In this document: positions 33,114-41,067 of the stretch, in pieces | Position numbering within the stretch: the stretch's first letter is position 1 | Layout of the letters: every line of letters starts with the position of its first letter | From: CAILLO01 sp964579735 | GTDB lineage: Bacteria; Bacillota; Clostridia; Saccharofermentanales; UBA5734 | NCBI GenBank assembly: GCA_964579735.1 | Contig: CAZOHH010000005.1 | Location: 1-53,900 of the forward strand | Length of the DNA: 53,900 nucleotides | Reading direction: 5' to 3' | Position numbers and translations under genes: made by a program | Notes under the pieces: model-generated | What the model was told of the DNA's origin: nothing | The model's database searches: none | Seen by the model: the letters and a program-made list of their open reading frames with translations, nothing else

Positions 33114-33863
33114 ATGGAGCAGGTGAAGAGAAGAATCGGCATCTGGGGAGACTCTGTCGCGAAGGGCGTCGTGCTCGATGCGGAGCGCGGACGGTATGTA
33201 CTCCTGCGTGAGAATTTCGCCGCCGGCGCCGGCCTGCGGCTTGGCGTCAGCTTGGAGAACCGCGCCCGGTTCGGTTGCACGGTAGCGCAAGGACGCGAAA
33301 TCGTGAAGCGCTCGCTGGAGAACGACCCGTTCTGCGACGTGGCCGTACTCGAGTTCGGAGGCAACGACTGCGATTTCGACTGGCGCGAGGTCGCCGATGC
33401 ACCGGATGAGGAACATGTCCCGAAGACCACCCTTGCGGATTTTCTCTCGGTCTACCGGGAGATGGTCTCGCTGCTGCGTGCGCGTGGGACCGAAGTGTTC
33501 CTCATGACCTTGCCGCCATTGGATGCCGTCCGGTATTTCGCATGGATCGTCCGCGGAGGATTGTCCGCCAAGGATATCCTCCACTGGCTCGGCGACGTGC
33601 AGACCATCTACCGATGGCACGAGCGCTACAATCTGGCGGTCTGGGAACTATCTCGGGAGACCGGGTGCGAAGTGATCGATATCCGACGCTCGTTCCTCGA
33701 ACGTCGCGACTACCGCACCCTCCTCTGCGAGGATGGGATCCATCCCAACGAGGCTGGCCACGCCGTCATCGAGACGGTTCTGGTCGACTTCGCGAACGAG
33801 AGGCTGGCCCGGGAGCGCACGGAGCGCGAGCTCGCGGAACTGTTGGTCCGGATGCCGCTCTAG
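33114..33863 (+). CDS. SGNH/GDSL-family hydrolase
   Basis: A 249-residue esterase-like protein of the SGNH fold. Block I is GIWGDSVAKG with nucleophile S14, block III is FGGNDCDFDW (G83, N84) and block V is EDGIHPNEAGH with D206 and H209, so the catalytic set is complete. There is no signal peptide, so it acts in the cytoplasm. The substrate, an acetylated sugar or a lysophospholipid or other ester, cannot be told. Start ATG at 33114 follows GAAGGAGG. It is divergent from DUF1836 and shares a control region with it. The stop overlaps the convergent DUF951 stop by 4 bases. Confidence 0.82.
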   Translation: MEQVKRRIGIWGDSVAKGVVLDAERGRYVLLRENFAAGAGLRLGVSLENRARFGCTVAQGREIVKRSLENDPFCDVAVLEFGGNDCDFDWREVADAPDEEHVPKTTLADFLSVYREMVSLLRARGTEVFLMTLPPLDAVRYFAWIVRGGLSAKDILHWLGDVQTIYRWHERYNLAVWELSRETGCEVIDIRRSFLERRDYRTLLCEDGIHPNEAGHAVIETVLVDFANERLARERTERELAELLVRMPL

Positions 33864-34078
33864 GAGCTGGTGGACTCGCCCTTCTTCAGGATCTCCTTGA
33901 CGGACTTCTCGAAATCCCGGCGTCCCAGCGAGACGTAGTGCCCGCAGGTCGCGCAGCGGATGCGGATGTCTTCGCCGGCGCGCACGACCTCCCACTCGGT
34001 TCCACCGCAGGGGTGCACCTTGCGTAGACGGACTCGTTCGCCGGCTTGGAAGGGAAAGAGCGCGAAGGGGTTGCCCAA
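33860..34078 (-). CDS. DUF951 family small zinc-binding protein
   Basis: A 72-residue protein matching DUF951: VRLRKVHPCGGTEWEVVRAG, then IRIRCATCGHYVSLGRRDFEKSVK. Cysteines 24, 42 and 45 probably bind zinc. The family is conserved in Firmicutes; function is unknown, though a nucleic-acid role has been suggested from its size and charge. Start TTG at 34078 is chosen because GGAGG lies 8 bases upstream and the conserved region begins 11 residues in. It lies 29 bases downstream of prmC, probably in the same transcript. Stops of this gene and the SGNH gene overlap. Confidence 0.85.
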   Translation of the reverse strand: MGNPFALFPFQAGERVRLRKVHPCGGTEWEVVRAGEDIRIRCATCGHYVSLGRRDFEKSVKEILKKGESTSS

Positions 34079-34107
34079 GGGCGATTCCTCCTATAGCGAT
34101 AGTGTCT

Positions 34108-35016
34108 CTAGCTTGCGGAGGGGGGCGGCGAAAGCCGGCCGACGGTCACGCGAGGGTGCCCGGAGAGGTCCTTCTTCGTGGCTATCTCTTCGTAGCGGTC
34201 ATCCTGAGCCAGAAGCGCACGCACTTCGTCGCCCTGGTCGGCACCGTGTTCGACAAGCAACCAACCCGAAGACTTGAGGAAACGGGGCGCTTCGAAGACG
34301 ATGCGGCGAAAGAACGCGAGTCCGTCCGTGCCTCCGTCGAGCGCTTCGCGCGGTTCGAAAAGGACGATTTCGGGAGCGAGGGGAGCGATGTCGTCGGACG
34401 GAACATAGGGCGGATTCGAGACCAGTAGGTCGAAGCGATTCCCCTCGGGGGGGAAAAGGTCGGCAAGCAGGAAGACCAGGTCCATGCCGGGGGCGAGGCG
34501 GCGGGCATTCTCGCGCGAGGCGCGCAGGGCCGGTTCGGACAGGTCGGTGCCGGCGCCGTGGGGTGTCTTCCCCCCCTGCTGGAGGGCGACGGCCAGCGAA
34601 ATCGCGATGCAGCCGCTGCCGGTACACAGATCGAGGAAGGCGATGGAGTCGCCTTCGACCGTTTTAGCGGCCTCGAGCGCTGCCTCGACCAGTCCCTCGG
34701 TTTCAGGACGCGGAATCAGCACGCCAGGACCGACGATGAATTCGAGTCCCCGAAATCCGCCGGAGCCGGTGACATATGCGAAAGGTTCGCGAAGGGCGCG
34801 GCGACGGACCGATTCGTCGAAAGCGGGCAGGCTCTCCACGGGGAAAGGGTCTCCGAGAGTGGCGTAATAACGGGCAAGAGGGACGCCCATCGCCCATGCT
34901 GCCAATCGAGCGGCCTCGCGACGGGCTTCCTCCACGCCGGCATCCTTCAGAATGGACTCGGCAGCGGCACTGCGCTCACGGATGGTGGGGGCGGGACAAT
35001 TACCAGACGTCTGCAT
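34108..35016 (-). CDS. prmC: Release factor N5-glutamine methyltransferase
   Basis: A 302-residue SAM-dependent methyltransferase that methylates the GGQ glutamine of peptide release factors. The N-terminal helical domain is followed by GVLIPRPETEGLVE, the SAM site DLCTGSGC (129-136) and NPPY (201-204), which binds the glutamine. Start ATG at 35016 lies inside the end of the DUF1385 gene (17-base overlap). In many Firmicutes prfA follows or precedes prmC; here the next genes are DUF951 and nothing like prfA. The gene order rpmE - DUF1385 - prmC is conserved in Clostridia. Confidence 0.93.
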   Translation of the reverse strand: MQTSGNCPAPTIRERSAAAESILKDAGVEEARREAARLAAWAMGVPLARYYATLGDPFPVESLPAFDESVRRRALREPFAYVTGSGGFRGLEFIVGPGVLIPRPETEGLVEAALEAAKTVEGDSIAFLDLCTGSGCIAISLAVALQQGGKTPHGAGTDLSEPALRASRENARRLAPGMDLVFLLADLFPPEGNRFDLLVSNPPYVPSDDIAPLAPEIVLFEPREALDGGTDGLAFFRRIVFEAPRFLKSSGWLLVEHGADQGDEVRALLAQDDRYEEIATKKDLSGHPRVTVGRLSPPPSAS

Positions 35017-35962
35017 CCTTCTTCTCCGGAATCACGCGCTCTGTCGCGGCAATGGCGACCTCGAGCATTCCGTCATCAGGCTCGCGGGTCGTGAGACCCT
35101 GCAGCAGGAGACCGGGGGCAGAAAGGACGCGGGCCACGGGATTCTTCTCGTGACGGCCGGTCCATCGGATGATCTCGAACCCGATGCCGGCGACGACGGG
35201 CAGCAGGGCGAGACGGATCGCGAGATTGATCAGCATGCCCCACCAGCCGAAAAAGGAGAAGACGATGATGCTGATGAGGAGGACGATGAAGAGGAACGAT
35301 GTGCCGCAGCGGGGGTGGCGCGTGGAGAAGGTACGCACGTTCTCCACGGTCAACGGAAGACCGCTTTCATAGCAGGAGATCGTCTTGTGCTCGGCGCCAT
35401 GGTACATCCATACGCGGCGGATATCCTTCATGAGCGAGGTCGCGGACAGGTATGCGACGAAGAGCACGATTCGGACGACGCCTTCGACGAGGTTCAACAC
35501 GATGGTGTCGCCGAACGTGTGGCTGTTCTTGAGCGCTGCCAGGGGTCCGATCAAGGTCACGAGGAAGTTGGGCAGGAGGATGAAGAGTCCGACGCTGAAC
35601 ATCAGCCCGATCAGGACGGAGCCATAGAGCAGCAAATCGGTGTGCTTCTCGAAGAAGCGATCGAAGCGGCTGGGTTTTTGCGGTTCCTTCGCGGGAGCGC
35701 CTTCGACGGGCACCTCCGGTGCTTCCTCGATGAACTCGGCCGAGCGCATCAGCGCCTTCGTGCCGGTCACGAGCTGGCGGAACAACCGCACGCTGCCGCG
35801 GACGAACGGGATGGTGGCGGCTTTCGACAGACGGCCGACCGACCAGTCATCGACGAAGATCTCTCCATCGGGCTTCCGTACCGCCATGGCGATCCGTTCG
35901 GGTCCGACCATCATCAGGCCTTCAAGGAGGGCCTGGCCTCCGATCGTGGTCTTTTTCTGCAT
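35000..35962 (-). CDS. DUF1385 membrane protein (YqhQ-like)
   Basis: A 320-residue integral membrane protein of DUF1385. Diagnostic segments are IGGQALLEGLMMVGPERIAMAVRKP at the N-terminus, MYHGAEHKTISCYE and TFSTRHPRCGTSFLFIVL; four or five membrane helices follow. The conserved His/Glu/Cys residues (YHGAEHK, HPRCGT) look like a metal site or catalytic centre, but I know of no proven activity for the family. Start ATG at 35962 follows GGAG. It overlaps prmC by 17 bases and lies between prmC and rpmE as in other Clostridia; the terminator at 36003-36039 separates it from rpmE, so it may rely on read-through or a promoter I do not see. Confidence 0.85.
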   Translation of the reverse strand: MQKKTTIGGQALLEGLMMVGPERIAMAVRKPDGEIFVDDWSVGRLSKAATIPFVRGSVRLFRQLVTGTKALMRSAEFIEEAPEVPVEGAPAKEPQKPSRFDRFFEKHTDLLLYGSVLIGLMFSVGLFILLPNFLVTLIGPLAALKNSHTFGDTIVLNLVEGVVRIVLFVAYLSATSLMKDIRRVWMYHGAEHKTISCYESGLPLTVENVRTFSTRHPRCGTSFLFIVLLISIIVFSFFGWWGMLINLAIRLALLPVVAGIGFEIIRWTGRHEKNPVARVLSAPGLLLQGLTTREPDDGMLEVAIAATERVIPEKKDADVW

Positions 35963-36002
35963 GGTCCGGGTTCTCCTGTCTGCCTTCGCCGGCTTACTTC
36001 CG

Positions 36003-36039
36003 GAAGAAAAAGGAGGGGCAACCCACGGTCAGCCCCTCC
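36003..36039 (-). terminator. Rho-independent terminator of rpmE
   Basis: On the minus strand GGAGGGGC (36032-36039), a 12-base loop, GCCCCTCC (36012-36019), then TTTTTCTTC. Stem and T tract are perfect, 34 bases after the rpmE stop. Confidence 0.9.
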
Positions 36040-36073
36040 GATGTCTCGACTTCGGGTGTGGAATCCCTGGCGA

Positions 36074-36274
36074 CTACTTCTGGTCCATCCTCTTCTTGAA
36101 CTTGTCGACGCGACCGCCGACGTCCGTCAGCTTCTGACGACCCGTGAAGAAGGGGTGGCACTTCGAGCATACGTCCACATGGAGGGCAGGACGCACGGAT
36201 CCGGTTTCGAACGTATCGCCGCAGGCACACTTGACGACTGTCTTCATGTATTTCGGGTGGATTCCGTCTTTCAT
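36074..36274 (-). CDS. rpmE: 50S ribosomal protein L31, zinc-binding form
   Basis: A 66-residue ribosomal protein of the large subunit. Zinc ligands are C16, C18, C36 and C39 (KCACGD and CSKCHPFFTG). It is the zinc-containing paralogue rather than the zinc-free form (ykgM/rpmE2 type). The start MKDGIHPKY is typical, with AAGGAG upstream. It has its own promoter against the assembly gap and a strong terminator downstream, so it is a monocistronic unit. The leader of about 85 bases contains a small GCGTC/GACGC hairpin (36344-36356), a possible autoregulatory site. Confidence 0.97.
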   Translation of the reverse strand: MKDGIHPKYMKTVVKCACGDTFETGSVRPALHVDVCSKCHPFFTGRQKLTDVGGRVDKFKKRMDQK

Positions 36275-36363
36275 TTCGTTCTCCTTGTCATGGGCCGGCG
36301 CGGGACCTTGCGATTCGCTTCGCCACGTATGCCGGGCAGCCTTGCGTCACGGACGCGAGAGGG

Positions 36364-36393
36364 ATTGTACTACGCCGGCGACAGGAGTGTCAA
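36364..36393 (-). promoter_or_regulatory. Promoter of rpmE
   Basis: Minus-strand consensus TTGACA (36388-36393), 18 bases, TACAAT (36364-36369). The -35 box directly abuts the run of Ns. Confidence 0.75.
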
Positions 36394-36493
36394 NNNNNNN
36401 NNNNNNNNNNNNNNNNNNNNNNNNNNNNNNNNNNNNNNNNNNNNNNNNNNNNNNNNNNNNNNNNNNNNNNNNNNNNNNNNNNNNNNNNNNNNN
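36394..36493. other. Assembly gap, 100 Ns
   Basis: Exactly 100 unknown bases, the usual scaffold-gap size, so the true distance is not known. It removes the 3' end of rho. Any reading frame drawn across it is meaningless. Confidence 0.99.
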
Positions 36494-38742
36494 TCCTCCA
36501 TCGGTCCGCGGTTGTACCCGCCGGGGTTTCCGTTCGGGGAGCCGTTGCCGCCGAGGCGAGTTCCCCGCATGGCATCGAAGACCGCCTTGTCGTTCAACGT
36601 CACGTTCACGGAAGAGACGAAGTGAGGGTTGTTCGTGGTCTTCAACAGCAGGTTGATGATCATCTCGGTGACGGCCGCGGTGTCGAGCTGGCTGAAGGCC
36701 TTGCGGATGGTCCAGACCGCGTCGAGCTCGCGGGGGCTGAGCAGAAGCTCCTCGCGGCGCGTGCCGGACTTGTTGATGTCGATGGCGGGGAAGATCCGCT
36801 TCTCGGACAACTTGCGGTCGAGGTAGACCTCCATGTTGCCCGTGCCCTTGAATTCCTCGAAGATCACCTCGTCCATTCGGGAGCCGGTCTCGATCAGCGA
36901 AGTGGCGATGATGGTGAGACTCCCTCCGAACTCGATGTTGCGGGCCGCGCCGAAGAAGCGCTTCGGCCCCTGCAGGGCGCCCGGGTCGAGACCGCCGGAA
37001 AGGGTGCGTCCGGTCGGCTGGATGGTGAGGTTGTATGCTCGCGCCAGTCGGGTCATGCTGTCCATGAGGATCACGACGTCCTGGCCGAGTTCGACGAGGC
37101 GCATGGCCCGGTCGAGGACCAGTTCTGCGACCTTGACGTGGTTGTCCGGGGACTTGTCGAAGGTGGAGTAGACGACCTCGCCGTTGATCGAGCGCTGCAT
37201 GTCGGTGACTTCTTCGGGGCGCTCGTCGATCAGAAGGACGATCAGCTTGGCTTCAGGGTTGTTGATGGAGATCGCGTTGGCGATCTTCTGGAGGAGAATG
37301 GTCTTGCCGGCTTTCGGAGGCGATACGATCATTCCGCGCTGACCCTTGCCGATTGGAGCGATGAGGTCGATGATCCTCGTCGAAAGCTCGTTGCGGACGG
37401 TCTCCAGACTGAATTTCTGGTCTGGATATATCGGCGTCAGCTTGTCGAAGTTCAACCTCTTCAGCATGGTCTCCGGGGGTTGTCCATTCACTTCCTTGAT
37501 GTAGAGGAGAGCCTGGAAGCGGTCGCTCTCACGCTGCACCTTGCCGGGTCCGGAGACGAAGTCGCCGTTGCGGAGGTTGAAGCGGCGGATGTACTGCGGC
37601 GGCACGTAGATGTCCCGGGTACTCGGCAGGTAGTTCTCGCGGCGGAGGAATCCGTAGCCGTCGGGCATCAGCTCGAGCACGCCTTCGACGATCTCGCCGG
37701 ACTCGAGGGGCGGGCGGCGGACGCCGTTCTCGTCCTGGCCGCGGTCCTCGACGCCGTTCTCGTCATAGACGGGCGGAACGCCGTCCCGGTATTCATCTTC
37801 GAGGAAATCGGAAATGGGCGGAAGCACGACGCGCAGGTTCGGGTCCTGCGTGCGCGCATTGCCTCGTTCGGGCCGGTGCAGGCGGTCCGTGCGGCCCCTG
37901 TGCTCGGGTCGGACGGTGCGGTTGTCGGGCGAGCCGGGGCGCCGGTCCGTCGGACCGGGACGGCGGCCCACCTCTCCGGGACGACCGAGGCGGCGGTCGG
38001 GCTGCTTGGGACCCGACCCTTCGCGGCGATCGGGCTGCGAGGGACGGACATGCGTCGGGCGGTGGGCGCGGTCAGGAACGACCGGGCCCTCGCGTCGCGG
38101 AGCAGGAACTTCCTGGGCAGGCGCCGAGGAGGGCATGGATCCGGATTCGGACTCGGCTTGCACCGCAGGAGTCGTCTCCGGTGCCGCGTCGGCTTCCGCA
38201 GGTGTGGTCTTCGAGGGGATGACTTCGGCGACGGGACGGTGGGCGCGGCCGATGCGCGCAGGCTTCACCGCGGCGACCGGCACGTCCGCAACGGCGGGCT
38301 CAGAAACGGCGACGGGCACTTCGGGCGGGGAGAAAGGGGGTTCGACGCTCGGTTCAATGGCGTCTTGGACCGGCGTGGTCCCCTTGGCAGCAGCAGTTCC
38401 GCGTGGGCGGCCCCGCTTTTTAATCGGCTCGATTTCGACTTCGATCGGAGAGGCGGGAGCGGCTGGCAGCGGAATCGCCACCTCGACCACCACCGGGGTC
38501 TTCTTGATGCCGGAAGGCTTCGCGGCCTTCGCCGCGGAGGCCTTGGGCGATCCGACCGCGGCGGTCCTCGCGGTCGAAGGAGCCTCGGAGGAGGGGGCTT
38601 CCACCCCACTCGCCTTCTCGAGCAATGCGACGAGCTGCGGCTTGGTCCTTCGCGCGGCCTCTTCGGTAGTCAGCAGGCCGGCGAGAGTGGCGACGACGAC
38701 CAGGTCTTCCCTGCTTTTCAGTTTGAATCGGTGGTCGGGCAT
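36494..38742 (-). CDS. rho: Transcription termination factor Rho, with long disordered N-terminal insert, 3' end missing
   Basis: The hexameric RNA helicase that ends transcription. About 749 residues are visible before the gap; E. coli Rho has 419. Residues 8-44 are the Rho N-terminal domain (LKSREDLVVVATLAGLLTTE). Residues about 46-300 (DNA 37843-38607) are a Pro/Ala/Glu then Arg/Pro-rich disordered region. RNA binding follows (SGEIVEGVLELMPDGYGFLR, YVPPQYIRRFNLRNGD), then the ATPase with VSPPKAGKTILLQ (Walker A) and LIVLLIDERPEEVTD. The segment DSMTRLARAYN contributes to the helicase core. The visible C-terminal tail is Gly/Asn-rich, beyond the usual end, and its stop lies in the gap. Start ATG at 38742 follows CGAGGTG. 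Its own promoter and a pyrimidine-rich leader precede it. Confidence 0.93.
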
Positions 38743-38875
38743 GGGTACACCTCGAAATCTTTCGGTTTCATCAAAATCGTGCCAATGGCGCGCAGAAGCG
38801 CGAAATAATAACTAGGCCGTGTTTTTGAATAATACGAAGAAAAGGAAGAAGAAATTCACGAGAGGGGGAAATCGT
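38743..38875 (-). promoter_or_regulatory. Pyrimidine-rich leader of rho
   Basis: The leader transcribed from the promoter at 38880-38909 is C/U-rich and almost free of G over its first 50 bases (CCCCCTCTC, then TTTCTTCTTCCTTTTCTTC on the minus strand). A CGCGC-TTCT-GCGCG hairpin follows. Such G-poor C/U sequence is what Rho itself binds, so autoregulation by attenuation is plausible, as known for E. coli rho. Confidence 0.45.
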
Positions 38876-38879
38876 CTCG

Positions 38880-38909
38880 ATTATAGTCCCCGTCTCCAGT
38901 TTCCGTCAA
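38880..38909 (-). promoter_or_regulatory. Promoter of rho
   Basis: Minus-strand TTGACG (38904-38909), 18 bases, consensus TATAAT (38880-38885). Strong match. Confidence 0.75.
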
Positions 38910-38977
38910 GCCAAGCGGGCATATGCAGGACTTCCAATGGCACTCATGGACGAGCGAAGCGAAAGCTCCGTCGCGTA

Positions 38978-39988
<1,011 letters not shown>

Positions 39989-40048
39989 GTGATAGACCTT
40001 CTTTCATAGGCGCCGGCTTCCGCGATAGGTCACGGAACACCCGACCAT

Positions 40049-40078
40049 TTGGTTCCAAACGCCACTAGATGATACAAT
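40049..40078 (+). promoter_or_regulatory. Promoter of the TraX-like gene
   Basis: TTGGTT (40049-40054), 18 bases, TACAAT (40073-40078), preceded by TGA to give an extended -10. Confidence 0.55.
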
Positions 40079-40131
40079 ACAAACTGCATGAATTCAACGA
40101 TTCCGGTTCATTTCCCGGAGGAGGTTCCCCC

Positions 40132-40989
40132 GTGCTCAAGTTGCTGGCCTGTCTTTTCATGTTGATCGACCACGCCGGGGTCCTGCTCGTGGCGCCTGCC
40201 GATTCCACCCTGTACATGGCCATGCGCATCGTCGGCCGGCTCGCCTTCCCCATCTTCGCCTACAGCGTCGCCGTTGGCTTCACGCGCACCCGAAACCCCT
40301 ACCGCTACCTTCTCCGCATGGCTCTCTGGGCGCTCATCACCGAACTCGTCATCAAGGGCACGGTCCTCCTGACCGGCACCTCTTTCGACGACGTCTGGCG
40401 TCGGATCGATTTCAACGTCTGGACCAACGTGATGGTCACCTTCACCTTCGCCATCGTCATGCTGGGAGGCATCGAGTTCGCGATCCGCTCCTATCGCGAC
40501 CGGGTCGCCAGCCTCCGGCTGATCGCCGCGACGCCGGGCGCTCACGGCTCCGACCGTTTCGGCGTCCGTTTCAACCCCGGCGGCCTGTCCTTCCCTCCCG
40601 CCCTCGGGATTCCACTCGGCATCGCCCTGGTCGTCCTCTCCTTCTTCGCCGTGACCTGGCTGCATTCCGACTACGATGTCTTCGGTCTGCTGGCTGTACT
40701 CGTCTTCTACATCCCCCTTCGGATCTGGCCTGTCTCCGTCGAAACCGGAGACACCTCGCGCGACGCCCGCCGAATCGCCCAGATCGTCGGCCTGGTGCTC
40801 CTGAACGTCGCATGGATCGAATTCGCCGGCATGTACTGGATCGAGCTCTTCTCCGTCTGCGCCCTGCCGCTGATCCTGATACGCTGGCCGGACCGGAAGC
40901 CGACGCAGGTCGCCAAGTACTTCTTCTACGTGTTCTATCCCGTCCACTTCGCGCTCCTCGTTCTCCTGAAATACGCCCTCAAGGCTTGA
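40132..40989 (+). CDS. TraX-like integral membrane protein (acyltransferase-like)
   Basis: A 285-residue protein with about eight membrane helices. The N-terminus LKLLACLFMLIDHAG, then MRIVGRLAFPIFAYSVAVGFTRTRN and a C-terminal YFFYVFYPVHFALLVLLK, are the TraX family pattern (named after the F-pilin acetylation protein; chromosomal copies are common in Firmicutes and of unknown role). The Asp-His in LIDHAG could be catalytic as in related membrane acyltransferases. Start GTG at 40132 is chosen because GGAGGAGG lies 8 bases upstream; an upstream ATG at 40069 falls inside the promoter. It is followed 78 bases later by leuS. Confidence 0.8.
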   Translation: MLKLLACLFMLIDHAGVLLVAPADSTLYMAMRIVGRLAFPIFAYSVAVGFTRTRNPYRYLLRMALWALITELVIKGTVLLTGTSFDDVWRRIDFNVWTNVMVTFTFAIVMLGGIEFAIRSYRDRVASLRLIAATPGAHGSDRFGVRFNPGGLSFPPALGIPLGIALVVLSFFAVTWLHSDYDVFGLLAVLVFYIPLRIWPVSVETGDTSRDARRIAQIVGLVLLNVAWIEFAGMYWIELFSVCALPLILIRWPDRKPTQVAKYFFYVFYPVHFALLVLLKYALKA

Positions 40990-41067
40990 AGCCGCGCCGC
41001 GGAAGTGGCATTATGCTAGGAATACCGAGCTAATGGACCACCTTTTTTAGGAAACGAGGGCGAACCC

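Noticed and set aside
36370..36493. A short in-frame end of rho beyond the gap (LTLLSPA, stop).
   Set aside because: It depends on reading 100 Ns in frame; gap length is artificial.
41040..41055. Run of T before leuS as a terminator of the TraX-like gene.
   Set aside because: No stem precedes the T run on the plus strand.
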